Origin: Pseudoalteromonas atlantica
GTDB lineage: Bacteria; Pseudomonadota; Gammaproteobacteria; Enterobacterales; Alteromonadaceae
NCBI GenBank assembly: GCA_007988745.1
Contig: BJUT01000001.1
Coordinates: 1 to 64,000 of the forward strand
DNA: 64,000 bases
Direction of reading: 5' to 3'
Shown here: piece after piece, positions 10,250 to 19,164 of the stretch
How the letters are laid out: each line of letters starts with the position of its first letter
Position numbering within the stretch: position 1 is the first letter of the stretch
Program-made: the position numbers and the translations under genes
The notes under the pieces: model-generated
Told to the model about the DNA's origin: nothing
Seen by the model: only the letters and a program-made list of their open reading frames with translations
Database searches by the model: none

Positions 10250-10486
10250 ATGAGCGATATCCAAGAACGCGTAAAAAAAATTATCATCGAACAGCTAGGT
10301 GTTAAAGAAGAAGAAGTTAAAAACGAAGCTTCTTTCGTAGACGACCTAGGTGCAGATTCTCTTGATACTGTTGAACTAGTTATGGCTCTTGAAGAAGAGT
10401 TTGATACTGAGATCCCAGATGAAGAAGCTGAAAAGATCACTACAGTACAATCTGCAATCGATTACGTATCAGCTCACGCTGAGTAA
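10250..10486 (+). CDS. acpP: Acyl carrier protein
   Basis: Carries fatty acyl intermediates on a phosphopantetheine arm. The 78-aa acidic protein begins [10 protein letters not shown] and has the modification site [16 protein letters not shown] with Ser37. The start at 10250 has a GGAAAG ribosome binding site at good spacing. A longer in-frame start at 10223 would add nine non-homologous residues and is rejected. A clear hairpin follows the stop, which suggests an abundant monocistronic acpP transcript in addition to read-through. Confidence 0.98.
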   Translation: MSDIQERVKKIIIEQLGVKEEEVKNEASFVDDLGADSLDTVELVMALEEEFDTEIPDEEAEKITTVQSAIDYVSAHAE

Positions 10487-10496
10487 TTAATCGCAT

Positions 10497-10524
10497 ATTA
10501 AAGGCAGCATTCGCTGCCTTTAAT
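10497..10524 (+). terminator. Hairpin terminator after acpP
   Basis: A perfect 12-bp stem (ATTAAAGGCAGC with GCTGCCTTTAAT) and ATTC loop lie 11 bases after the acpP stop. The T-rich 3' arm is short, so termination may be partial. Confidence 0.75.
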
Positions 10525-10528
10525 CTAT

Positions 10529-10650
10529 ATATCCAAACCACCTCAAAGTTCATGATTCAAATTCACCCGCTTTTACTCTCTACTGCATTCATTTGTAATA
10601 GCACATCTTTAGTTGAATTTGAGACTCGCACTTTGAGGTCGCTTGGGTAT
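10529..10650. mobile_element. 122-bp MITE-like inverted-repeat element
   Basis: The left end (10529-10565) and the reverse complement of the right end (10614-10650) match at about 29 of 37 positions. Shared blocks are ACCTCAAAGT (10540-10549 with 10630-10639) and TCAAATTCA. The centre codes for nothing. The size and ends fit a miniature inverted-repeat element or a large repetitive hairpin. No obvious target duplication is seen. Confidence 0.6.
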
Positions 10651-10758
10651 GAATTCCCTTTGTAATGCCAATAGATTTAAACTTAGTGAGTTAAACAGCT
10701 TACTAAAATAATACTATTTTAATCAATTGGTTTAAATATCCCTTATTGGAGGCAAACC

Positions 10759-11997
10759 GTGGCTAAACGTCGAGTCGTCGTAACTGGCTTAGGAATGTTG
10801 ACGCCGCTAGGTAATGATGTGCAATCTACCTGGCAAGGCTTATTAGATGGTAAAAGTGGTATACAAAATATAACCCACTTTGATACATCAAAATTTGGTA
10901 CTAAATTCGCTGGACTCATAAATGACTTTGATGCAACTGCATACATGTCGGCGAAAGATACTAAAAAAATGGACTTATTTATTCAGTACGGCATTGCAGC
11001 GGGTGTTCAAGCCTTTCAAGACTCAGGCCTTGAAGTTACTGAACAAAACGCAACACGTATTGGTGTTGCTGTAGGCTCAGGCATTGGTGGATTGACCCTA
11101 ATTGAAGAAAACCACATAAAGCTACTTAACAGTGGCCCACGTAAGCTTTCTCCATTTTATGTGCCATCAACCATTATTAATATGATCTCAGGCCATTTAT
11201 CAATGATGCATGGTTTACGTGGTCCTAATATTTCTATTGTGACGGCGTGTACTACAGGCCTGCACAATATTGGCCATGCAGCGCGTATGATTGCTTACGG
11301 CGATGCCGATGCGATGGTTGCCGGTGGCGCAGAAAAAGCCTGTACACCGATTGGTATGGGTGGTTTTAATGCTGCACGTGCGCTTTCTACCCGTAACGAC
11401 GACCCGCAAGCTGCGTCGCGTCCGTGGGACAAAGACCGCGATGGTTTTGTACTATCTGATGGTGCAGGGGTTGTTGTAGTAGAAGAGTATGAACACGCTA
11501 AAGCTCGTGGCGCTAAAATTTATGCTGAGCTTGTTGGCTTTGGTATGAGCGGTGATGCGTATCACATGACCTCGCCACCGGAAGACGGTGCAGGTGCGGC
11601 ACTTGCTATGCAAAATGCATTAAACGATGCACAAGTAAATGCAGACCAAGTTGGTTACATTAACGCTCACGGTACATCTACTAATGCAGGCGACAAAGCC
11701 GAAACGCAAGCTGTTAAAACTATTTTTGGCAGTGCAGCGCAAGATGTAATGGTAGGCTCGTCTAAATCGATGATGGGACACCTACTAGGCGCAGCGGGTT
11801 CAGTAGAGTCTATTATTTCTATTTTATCGCTGGCCGATCAAAAAGTATCGCCCACCATTAACCTAGACAACCCAGATGAAGGCTGTGACTTAGATTACAT
11901 AGCCCACACTGCACGTGATGCAAAACTCGACTTTGCATTGTGTAACTCATTTGGTTTTGGTGGGACTAATGGCTCGTTGCTATTTAAAAAGGTATAA
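10759..11997 (+). CDS. fabF: 3-oxoacyl-ACP synthase II FabF
   Basis: Condensing enzyme that elongates acyl-ACP with malonyl-ACP and controls temperature-dependent cis-vaccenate formation. The 412-aa protein has the Cys-His-His triad: Cys164 in TACTTG, His304 in NAHGTST, His341 in [14 protein letters not shown]. It starts with GTG behind a strong TTGGAGG site. It is separated from acpP by a terminator and a repeat element, so it probably has its own promoter. An intrinsic terminator follows. Confidence 0.97.
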   Translation: MAKRRVVVTGLGMLTPLGNDVQSTWQGLLDGKSGIQNITHFDTSKFGTKFAGLINDFDATAYMSAKDTKKMDLFIQYGIAAGVQAFQDSGLEVTEQNATRIGVAVGSGIGGLTLIEENHIKLLNSGPRKLSPFYVPSTIINMISGHLSMMHGLRGPNISIVTACTTGLHNIGHAARMIAYGDADAMVAGGAEKACTPIGMGGFNAARALSTRNDDPQAASRPWDKDRDGFVLSDGAGVVVVEEYEHAKARGAKIYAELVGFGMSGDAYHMTSPPEDGAGAALAMQNALNDAQVNADQVGYINAHGTSTNAGDKAETQAVKTIFGSAAQDVMVGSSKSMMGHLLGAAGSVESIISILSLADQKVSPTINLDNPDEGCDLDYIAHTARDAKLDFALCNSFGFGGTNGSLLFKKV

Positions 11998-12026
11998 TCC
12001 TTTTTAACAACGAACCACATTATAAG

Positions 12027-12054
12027 AGCTCAGTTGTTTAACTGGGCTTTTTTT
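12027..12054 (+). terminator. Intrinsic terminator after fabF
   Basis: AGCTCAGTT (12027-12035) pairs with AACTGGGCT (12040-12048) with one G-U pair and a 4-base loop, followed by seven T (12048-12054). It ends the fabF transcript just before pabC. Confidence 0.88.
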
Positions 12055-12070
12055 ATGCAAGCAATTCAAT

Positions 12071-12874
12071 ATGCAAACAATAATAACAACCGATGATACA
12101 AGTGCGATTAATACACGCGATAGAGGCCTTAACTACGGTGATGGTTTTTTTACCACAGCCAAAGTAATCGCTGGGCAAGTAGAGCATTGGCAGCACCATA
12201 AAGCACGTTTGGTAGAATGCGCAGAGCGCTTAGCGTTTCCTGCAATTAACCTTACTGAGCTTGAGCAACATATTGCAAAGGCGATTACTGGCTGCCAATT
12301 AAATGTGCTTAAAATAGTGATCACCCGCGGAGAAGGTGGGCGAGGCTATGGGTTGCCGCAACACACCCATTTAACCATTTTAATTACCGTGTTAGGGTTT
12401 CCACAAAGCTACCCAGCATTAGCAAAAACAGGGGTGAGTTTAGCCCTAAGCCCAATAAAATTAGCAGCCCAACCTTTATTAGCCGGTTTAAAAACACTTA
12501 ACCGACTAGAACAAGTGCTGATTAAAAATGCCATGGCAAAACAGCAATGTGACGATGTTTTAGTACTCGATCATCAAAACAATGTGATTGAAGCCTCGGC
12601 AGCTAATATTTTTGCTATTCGTGATAATAAGGTATATACGCCAAGCCTTGAGCAATGCGGTATTAAAGGGGTTTATCTGCAATCGTTATGTGATAAATTA
12701 GCGGTTGAATTTAAGCAAGTAAGCCTAAATGAATTAACCCAAGCTAGTGCTGTATTTATTTGTAATAGCTTAATGGGCGCTGTGCCCGTTAGTCGTATAG
12801 AACAACATACATTTAATGTTGAGCAAAGCATGTGTTTATTAAATGAATTATTAGCCAAGGAGGCTAAGTGTTAA
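12071..12874 (+). CDS. pabC: Aminodeoxychorismate lyase PabC
   Basis: PLP-dependent fold-type IV enzyme that releases pyruvate from 4-amino-4-deoxychorismate to give p-aminobenzoate for folate. The 267-aa protein has NTRDRGLNYGDGFFTT near the N-terminus, the PLP lysine Lys141 in GLKTLNRLEQVL, and EASAANIFAI, all class IV aminotransferase marks. It overlaps mltG by 7 bases. Start ATG at 12071 follows the fabF terminator closely, so the promoter must be short or transcription reads through. Confidence 0.94.
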   Translation: MQTIITTDDTSAINTRDRGLNYGDGFFTTAKVIAGQVEHWQHHKARLVECAERLAFPAINLTELEQHIAKAITGCQLNVLKIVITRGEGGRGYGLPQHTHLTILITVLGFPQSYPALAKTGVSLALSPIKLAAQPLLAGLKTLNRLEQVLIKNAMAKQQCDDVLVLDHQNNVIEASAANIFAIRDNKVYTPSLEQCGIKGVYLQSLCDKLAVEFKQVSLNELTQASAVFICNSLMGAVPVSRIEQHTFNVEQSMCLLNELLAKEAKC

Positions 12875-13854
12875 AAGTTATTTTATCGGTATTATTGTTA
12901 GCTTTAGTTACAACGCTAGTAGGGTATCAGCAATTACAAGCAACAATAACTAGCTCGCTAAATATAACAACGCCTACCCAGTTTGAAGTTAAAAAAGGCA
13001 TGGGCTTTAACCAGCTATGTAAACAATGGCAAGCTAATAATTGGTTAAAAAGCTGCTGGCGCTATCAAGTAATTGCAAAGCTTGACCCAACACTAACCGA
13101 CTTAAAAGCCGGCTTGTACGAGCTAACGAATACAAGCGTTATTGATAATATAAAAAAAATAAACAACGGTGAGCAAATCAGTTTTAGCTTTACTATTATT
13201 GAAGGGCAAAACTTACGCGAAGTGATAGCAGCCATTAGTAGTGCGCCGCATTTAACTAATAACTTAAATACAGAGCAACTGGCGCAGCAAATAGTAGGTG
13301 AAAAAGGCCATTTAGAAGGGTGGCTGTTTCCAGATACGTATCATTATCACAGCGGTGATACTGCCAGTAGTTTATTAAAACGTGCGGCCGTTAAAATGCA
13401 GCAAACACTTGAGCAAGCATGGCCACAACGTGCAGAAAACCTACCGTATAAAAACGCATATGATGCACTTATCATGGCCTCTATTATCGAAAAAGAAACA
13501 GGCCTTGCCAGTGAGCGCCCGTTAATAGCCGCCGTATTTATAAATAGATTAAACGCAAATATGCGCCTACAAACCGATCCCACCGTAATATATGGCCTAG
13601 GAGAGAGTTTTGACGGTGACATTAAACGAAAAGATTTACGCGATTACACTCCCTATAATACGTATCGCATTAAAGGGCTGCCGCCAACACCCATTGCCAT
13701 GCCCTCAAAAGCGGCTATTTTAGCAGCGCTTAATCCGCCTAAAACACAGTATGTTTATTTTGTGGCGAAGGGCGATGGCAGTCACCAATTTTCAACCACG
13801 TTAAAGCAACACAACGCGGCAGTTAAAACGTATATATTAAATAAAACGAATTAA
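12868..13854 (+). CDS. mltG: Endolytic murein transglycosylase MltG
   Basis: Inner-membrane lytic transglycosylase that cuts nascent glycan strands and may terminate peptidoglycan polymerisation. The 328-aa protein has one N-terminal membrane anchor (about 3-24), a LysM-like region, and the YceG catalytic domain with ASIIEKETG (Glu208/Glu210), RLQTDPTVIYG and YNTYRIKGLPPTPI. The start is GTG with an AGGAGG site inside the pabC end. pabC-mltG-tmk-holB is the E. coli order. Confidence 0.95.
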   Translation: MLKVILSVLLLALVTTLVGYQQLQATITSSLNITTPTQFEVKKGMGFNQLCKQWQANNWLKSCWRYQVIAKLDPTLTDLKAGLYELTNTSVIDNIKKINNGEQISFSFTIIEGQNLREVIAAISSAPHLTNNLNTEQLAQQIVGEKGHLEGWLFPDTYHYHSGDTASSLLKRAAVKMQQTLEQAWPQRAENLPYKNAYDALIMASIIEKETGLASERPLIAAVFINRLNANMRLQTDPTVIYGLGESFDGDIKRKDLRDYTPYNTYRIKGLPPTPIAMPSKAAILAALNPPKTQYVYFVAKGDGSHQFSTTLKQHNAAVKTYILNKTN

Positions 13855-13861
13855 ACTTTAT

Positions 13862-14488
13862 ATGAAACCAAAATTTATTGTTATTGAAGGCCTTGAAGGC
13901 GCAGGTAAATCAACGGCTATTTCGTTATGCCAAGACTTTTTAAATAAAAAACAAATAGACTTTATTAACGTACGCGAGCCAGGTGGTACACCCCTTGCCG
14001 AGTCTTTACGTACTTTAGTAAAAGCCGAGCATGAAGAAGACATAGCCTTTGAAACCGAACTACTTATTATGTACGCAGCTCGCTCGCAGCTTATGCATAA
14101 TGTAATTAATCCGGCGCTTGATAAAGGGCAGTGGGTATTAGCAGATCGCCACGATTTATCATCTCAAGCGTATCAAGGTGGCGGGCGCGGCATAAGCGCT
14201 AATACCTTATCGTCTTTGTCGTCTATGGTATTAAAAGGGTTAAAACCTGATTTAACCATATACCTAGACATAGACCCCGTAATAGGCCTTGAGCGTGCTA
14301 AAGGCCGTGGAGAGCTTGATAGAATTGAGCAAGAAGCCATTGAGTTTTTTCAGCGCACGCGCATGCGTTATGTTGAGCTGGCAAATGACGATAGCTCAAT
14401 AAAAACCGTAGATGCCAACCAAAGTATTGATAAAGTACACCGCGATATAACCAATGTACTACGCACTTTTTTTGAAGGGTTAAAATAA
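13862..14488 (+). CDS. tmk: Thymidylate kinase
   Basis: Phosphorylates dTMP to dTDP. The 208-aa protein has the P-loop GLEGAGKST near residues 9-17, the DR-binding motif ADRHDLSSQAYQGGGRG, and REPGGTPLAE. All are typical of the E. coli-type enzyme. It lies 7 bases after mltG and 1 base before holB, so the genes form one transcription unit. Confidence 0.97.
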   Translation: MKPKFIVIEGLEGAGKSTAISLCQDFLNKKQIDFINVREPGGTPLAESLRTLVKAEHEEDIAFETELLIMYAARSQLMHNVINPALDKGQWVLADRHDLSSQAYQGGGRGISANTLSSLSSMVLKGLKPDLTIYLDIDPVIGLERAKGRGELDRIEQEAIEFFQRTRMRYVELANDDSSIKTVDANQSIDKVHRDITNVLRTFFEGLK

Positions 14489-14489
14489 C

Positions 14490-15404
14490 ATGGCATTGCC
14501 ATGGCTTAATAACGTAGAACAACAGCTTGCGCAAAGTTATAAAGCGCAGCGTTTTCATCATGCACAGTTGTTATGCGGGCCAAAAGGCGTTGGTAAGTTT
14601 GAGCTAAGCGAGCAATTAGCTAATAGCTTATTATGTCAAAATATTAATACCCACATGCAAAACGAAGGTAGCAAGTTAGCCCCGTGCGGGCAGTGTAAAA
14701 GTTGCTCATTAACACTTGCGGGTAACCACCCTGATAAACGGCTAACGCAAGTTGAAGGGCAAAGCATTGGTGTTGACGATATTCGTGCGATAAGCGATTT
14801 TATGAACCACTCCGCTGCGCAAAATGGCAATAAAGTGGCCATTATTGAAAACTGCGAAAAAATGACCACGGCAGCAGCAAACGCGTTATTAAAAACCTTA
14901 GAAGAGCCCAGTAATAGCCGTTTTTTAATTTTAACCACAAGCCACACTGCGCAGTTACCTGCCACCATTTTAAGCCGCTGTGCTAAAACAGATATTAAAG
15001 TTGCAAACCCAGAAGCGGCTAAAACCTGGTTAGCCGATTTAAATATTAGTGACTATGTGTGGCTGCCTTTATTTTATACGCAACCACTTTTAATTAAACA
15101 GTGGCAAGCGCAAGAGCAGCTGCAACACATTGATACTTTATATAAATTTGCAACTGAGTTTAAACAAAGCCATAATTTTAGTCCGCTTGTAAATATTATA
15201 AACAAACAACCTGAGCTAATACGCATTTTTACATTATTTTTAAGCGAGCAATTAAAACAGCAGCTTATAATGGGTTTAAGTTTTGACGCGTACCAAAGTG
15301 CTCAGCAAGCGTTGAATGAATTTTTACAAAATAGCACAGAGGTACTCGGGCTAAATTTACCTCTAGCAGTGTCGCGTTTAGCGCATGCCCTGCGAAACAT
15401 TTAA
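14490..15404 (+). CDS. holB: DNA polymerase III delta' subunit
   Basis: Clamp-loader subunit of the replicative polymerase. The 304-aa protein has an AAA+ fold with GPKGVGKFELSEQLA (degenerate Walker A, usual in delta'), a zinc module CGQCKSCSLTLAGNHPD, and the sensor motif ALLKTLEEPSNSRFLILTT followed by ILSRC. It sits between tmk and pilZ as expected. Confidence 0.95.
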   Translation: MALPWLNNVEQQLAQSYKAQRFHHAQLLCGPKGVGKFELSEQLANSLLCQNINTHMQNEGSKLAPCGQCKSCSLTLAGNHPDKRLTQVEGQSIGVDDIRAISDFMNHSAAQNGNKVAIIENCEKMTTAAANALLKTLEEPSNSRFLILTTSHTAQLPATILSRCAKTDIKVANPEAAKTWLADLNISDYVWLPLFYTQPLLIKQWQAQEQLQHIDTLYKFATEFKQSHNFSPLVNIINKQPELIRIFTLFLSEQLKQQLIMGLSFDAYQSAQQALNEFLQNSTEVLGLNLPLAVSRLAHALRNI

Positions 15405-15415
15405 TAGGAATACAT

Positions 15416-15742
15416 ATGCAAGAGCTTTTAGTTGATGTAGATAACCTTGACGAACTTTATCGCTGCTACATGCCTTATTTAAAAAAAGGCGGCCTATTTG
15501 TACGTACCAATATGCGTTACGAAATCGGCTACTCTTTAGCGCTTAGAGTGACTTTACCTGATGCGCTAGAAGATGACGTGGTAACGGGTAAAGTTGCCTG
15601 GATAACACCACAAGGCGCACAAAGCTCTAACCCACCAGGTATAGGCATTAGCTTTTTAGATGATAAAACAAATTTAAACGCTAAAATCGAAAAGCTATTA
15701 GGCACTATGTTAAACTCAGGTAATCCTACATATACCATGTAG
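15416..15742 (+). CDS. pilZ: PilZ-domain protein of the type IV pilus type
   Basis: Single PilZ domain of 108 aa. It lies between holB and tatD, the same place as pilZ (PA2960) in Pseudomonas. That protein is needed for type IV pilus biogenesis and does not bind c-di-GMP well. The usual N-terminal RxxxR c-di-GMP loop is not evident; the protein begins directly with the GGLFVRTNMRYEIG strand region and ends with GIGISFLDD. It is therefore more likely a pilus assembly partner than a c-di-GMP sensor (inference). Confidence 0.85.
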   Translation: MQELLVDVDNLDELYRCYMPYLKKGGLFVRTNMRYEIGYSLALRVTLPDALEDDVVTGKVAWITPQGAQSSNPPGIGISFLDDKTNLNAKIEKLLGTMLNSGNPTYTM

Positions 15743-16113
15743 TTTTAAACGCATTTGCTTAATAGTAATATGCATAAAGCAGCCAGTTAGCGAGCGCTTA
15801 ACCCTCGTTAACTTGCAATACTAACTTGCTTATATCAATTCGTTTAATACCCATTCGCTTACTTAAGTGATTTACTTTAAGGCTGAAAAAACGTGTTGAT
15901 AGCTTGGCAAAAAATTCGCTATTTAGTTGTGCTCGACAATTGCTCCTGCATTGCTCTACCTTCTGCATCCATGCAGTCGTAAATGAGAGTTTTTTAACGC
16001 AGGCAGCGACACGTTTAGCTCCGCAAAATGATTAGGTATTATTGCAAATTGGTATAACTAAGTATTTTTGCAGGTTAGTATAATTTAACACCCAAAACCA
16101 TACAGGCCGTATA
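15743..16113. other. Non-coding gap between pilZ and tatD
   Basis: 371 bases without a credible gene. A 10-bp stem with one G-U pair (15785-15794 with 15804-15813) follows pilZ but lacks a T run. A TATAAT at 16079-16084 is a candidate -10 box for tatD; no good -35 is visible. Confidence 0.4.
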
Positions 16114-16893
16114 GTGATTGTAGATTCTCATTGCCATTTAGATCGTCTTGATTTTGACAAATTAGATTTAAACCTAGATCAAGTACTCGACAACGCCCGC
16201 GCAAAGCAAGTAGAGCACTTTTTATGTGTAAGTGTAACGCTTGATCAATTCCCAAGTATGCTTGAAAAAATTAAACATTACGACGATGTATCGGCATCGT
16301 GTGGCGTGCATCCGCTTGATCAAAAAGATGCCCTTAATAAACAGCAACTCATTGATTTAGCATCGCATGAAAAAGTAGTCGCGATTGGCGAAACAGGCCT
16401 AGATTACTATTATTCGAAAGACACGCACGCAGTACAACAAGCCAGTTTTGTTGGCCATATTGAAGTGGCAAACGAATTACAAAAGCCACTGATTATTCAT
16501 ACCCGTGATGCCAGAGCCGATACTATTAACTTAATGCGTGAGCACAAAGCAGAAAACTGCGGTGGCGTACTGCATTGTTTTACCGAAGATTGGGATATGG
16601 CTAAAAAAGCGATTGATATGGGATTTTATATCTCTATTTCAGGCATTGTTACCTTTAAAAATGCCGTAGAGCTTAAGGAAGTTGTAAAACAAATCCCACT
16701 CGATAGATTACTCATCGAAACAGACTCGCCTTATTTAGCACCTGTGCCGTACCGTGGAAAAACAAATCAGCCTGCGTATGTAGAAGATGTTGCCTACTAT
16801 ATTAGTGAGCTTAAAGGTATTAGCTTTAACGAGCTTGCAAAAGCAACGACTGATAACTTTTATTCACTTTTTAAATTAGCAGCAAAAGGCTAA
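16114..16893 (+). CDS. ycfH: TatD-family metal-dependent hydrolase (YcfH)
   Basis: TIM-barrel metallo-hydrolase of the TatD DNase family, 259 aa. Metal ligands are visible in DSHCHLD (His6, His8), AIGETGLDYYY, IIHTRDA, LHCFTE and IETDSPYLAP. The member next to holB corresponds to E. coli ycfH. It starts with GTG. It is separated from pilZ by a 371-base gap and followed after 3 bases by the PhoD-like gene. The physiological substrate is unsettled; a 3'-5' DNase role is likely. Confidence 0.93.
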   Translation: MIVDSHCHLDRLDFDKLDLNLDQVLDNARAKQVEHFLCVSVTLDQFPSMLEKIKHYDDVSASCGVHPLDQKDALNKQQLIDLASHEKVVAIGETGLDYYYSKDTHAVQQASFVGHIEVANELQKPLIIHTRDARADTINLMREHKAENCGGVLHCFTEDWDMAKKAIDMGFYISISGIVTFKNAVELKEVVKQIPLDRLLIETDSPYLAPVPYRGKTNQPAYVEDVAYYISELKGISFNELAKATTDNFYSLFKLAAKG

Positions 16894-16896
16894 CAC

Positions 16897-18756
16897 ATGA
16901 CTACTCAATCGGCGCAACTCCCACTTTTACTAATGGGGCCTATAGTGCGCCGAGCTGAGCAAAGTGGTATATGTATACAGTTTGCTACTTCACGCCCTGG
17001 CAACTGCCAAATCACACTTGAAAACCAACAAAGCTACAGCGAGCAGCAAAGCATTGCATTAGGTAAATACCTTTACCTACATTTTATAATTATAAAACCC
17101 GTTGATAGCCAGTTTCCGCTCGACACATTATTAGCGTATACACTGCATATTAACGAGCAAAAAATTGACTTAACTCCTTGGTGCTTTGAAGGGCAAACGG
17201 CGCCTTCGTTTGCAATTGCCAATAAGCTTACGCATATTTTACATGGCTCGTGTCGCAACGCCCATCACCCCGCAAAAGACAGCTTAGTATCAGCAAGTGA
17301 ATGGCAAAACACCCAGCGCAGTAATAAACTGCAGGGCGCACAGCTTTTACTGCTTAGCGGAGACCAAGTTTACGCCGATGATGTAGCCGGCCCTATGCTA
17401 CTGGCTATTCATCAGCTAATAGATGCATTAGGACTTTATAAAGAGCAACCGCTTGAGCTCAATTTACCAGCAGATATAAATGAGCAGCTTTTTAACCGCC
17501 ATCATTACTTACCAAAAACGCCATGGCAAAAACGTTCAAAATTGGGCGTTGGGTACTGGCTAAAAAAAGACGAGCCTCATTTTTCTAGCGTAAAAGCGCA
17601 TAATCACTTAATTCACTTTGAAGAATTTATAGCGCTGTATTTACTTAACTTTAGTGCCGCCGCGTGGCAATGCGTTGATATTAAAAATAGCCATTACTCA
17701 CAAGGCAATGAAAAAAATAACACCATTTTTAACGCCGAAAAAAAGGCGTTAATTGACTACGCAAAAGGCTTAAATAGCGTAGAGCGTTTATTTGCTAATG
17801 TATCTACCTTGATGATGTTTGACGATCACGATGTTACCGATGATTGGAACCTAACAGCAGGGTGGGAGCAAGCTATAAATCAAAACCCAAGTAGTAAACG
17901 CATCATTAATAATGGGCTGATAAGTTATTGGCTATTTCAAGGGCTGGGCAACGACGCGCTACATAAAACCGGCGCGCTTATAAATGATTTTAAACAAAGC
18001 CGTAGCGCCAACAATAGTTGGCAGTTTAAAGCCTTTGATAAGCCTCTGAACGAATTTAACTATTGGCATTATGAACTTACCACCACGCCTAAAGTAGTTG
18101 TGCTTGATACCCGTACACACCGCTGGCGTAACGAAAGTAACTTCAATGAACCCTCAGGCTTACTTGATTGGGAGCGCTTAACAGAGCTTGAAGAAAGCCT
18201 ACTGAGCCACAGCAAAGTAATTATTGTATCGCCAGCGCCTGTGTTTGGCGTTAAATCAATAGAAGCAATACAGGCGGCGTTTAATATGTGCGGGCAGCCG
18301 CTTATGGTTGATGTAGAAAACTGGATGGCACACGAAGGCTCGGCCAAAAAACTGCTTGATACCTTTAGGCGTACAGACACACCCAATGAAACGCTTATTT
18401 TATCGGGTGATGTGCATTATTCTTTTTGTTTTTCGGTGCAAAAGCGTTTTGGCGATCACCCAAACCGAATATGGCAGCTCACCGCCAGCGGTATTAAAAA
18501 CGAATTTCCGCGTAAGCTAATTAATGTACTCGATAAGCTCGACTCAATATTGTACGGCCCCAAAAGCCCGCTTAACTTTTTCACCAAACGCTGGCACATG
18601 GAAGTAGATAAACACCAAACCAAAGGTGAAGGCCAAAAGTACCTAGTAAGCGACTCTGCCATTAGCTTAATTACACTGGAGCAAGGAGATTTAGCGCGTT
18701 ATCAACTAATCCACGGCGACGGCCACACCACCGAGTTTGATTTAGAAGAGCAGTAA
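16897..18756 (+). CDS. PhoD-like alkaline phosphatase D family protein
   Basis: 619-aa metallophosphatase of the PhoD-like superfamily. Metal-binding motifs are in order: LHGSCRNAHHP, LLSGDQVYADD, MMFDDHDVTDDWN and LSGDVHYSF. No signal peptide or Tat motif is seen at the N-terminus, so it may act in the cytosol, unlike classical secreted PhoD. It lies 3 bases after tatD and is probably in the same transcript. The substrate is unknown; phosphodiesters or phosphomonoesters are both possible. Confidence 0.85.
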   Translation: MTTQSAQLPLLLMGPIVRRAEQSGICIQFATSRPGNCQITLENQQSYSEQQSIALGKYLYLHFIIIKPVDSQFPLDTLLAYTLHINEQKIDLTPWCFEGQTAPSFAIANKLTHILHGSCRNAHHPAKDSLVSASEWQNTQRSNKLQGAQLLLLSGDQVYADDVAGPMLLAIHQLIDALGLYKEQPLELNLPADINEQLFNRHHYLPKTPWQKRSKLGVGYWLKKDEPHFSSVKAHNHLIHFEEFIALYLLNFSAAAWQCVDIKNSHYSQGNEKNNTIFNAEKKALIDYAKGLNSVERLFANVSTLMMFDDHDVTDDWNLTAGWEQAINQNPSSKRIINNGLISYWLFQGLGNDALHKTGALINDFKQSRSANNSWQFKAFDKPLNEFNYWHYELTTTPKVVVLDTRTHRWRNESNFNEPSGLLDWERLTELEESLLSHSKVIIVSPAPVFGVKSIEAIQAAFNMCGQPLMVDVENWMAHEGSAKKLLDTFRRTDTPNETLILSGDVHYSFCFSVQKRFGDHPNRIWQLTASGIKNEFPRKLINVLDKLDSILYGPKSPLNFFTKRWHMEVDKHQTKGEGQKYLVSDSAISLITLEQGDLARYQLIHGDGHTTEFDLEEQ

Positions 18757-18792
18757 AGCCGCGAAAAATTTGTTGAGTGAAGTAAAAACCTT

Positions 18793-19150
18793 AATTGCAC
18801 AAAGAGAAGCGAATGAGGAGTAAATGAGAAGACACAACCAATCCAGACATTTTACTTTGTTTATTACGACTCATAAGCGTAGTGTCTCTAAACCTCTTTG
18901 TGAAAAAGTAACTTAAGCTAATTGCACAAAGGGAAGAAAATAAGGAGTAAATGTGAAGACATAACCAATCCAGACATCTTATTTATCACTGCTCTACAGT
19001 GGAGCGTCTCAAAACCTCTTTGTGAAAAATAACTAAGTTCAATTGCACAAAGAGAAGCGAATGAGGAGTAAATGAAAAGACATAACCAATCCTGGCATTT
19101 TATTTATCACTACTCTAAAGCGGAGCGTCTCTAAACCTCTTTGTGCAAAT
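18793..19150. repeat. Three tandem copies of a ~110-bp repeat with inverted ends
   Basis: Copies start at 18793, 18920 and 19041 with AATTGCACAAAG and end near 18907, 19029 and 19150 with CCTCTTTGTG. The ends are inverted repeats of each other; copy 3 has a perfect 12-base pair, TTGCACAAAGAG/CTCTTTGTGCAA. Spacers between copies are 11-12 bases. Each has GGAGTAAATG near its head, but the frame behind it is not conserved: 30 aa in copy 1, immediate stop in copy 2, 20 aa in copy 3. The rest of the 18757-19164 gap holds nothing else. A head-only copy lies at 61-97. Confidence 0.8.
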
Positions 19151-19164
19151 ATTTTTAAGAATAG

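Noticed and set aside
18824..18916. 30-aa small protein gene in the first tandem repeat
   Set aside because: It has a good ribosome-site-like sequence, but the frame stops at once in copy 2 and is cut to 20 aa in copy 3, so coding is not conserved.
18793..19150. CRISPR array
   Set aside because: Units of ~110 bp with inverted ends and 11-12-base spacers of no uniform size do not fit CRISPR repeats of 24-40 bp, and no cas genes are near.
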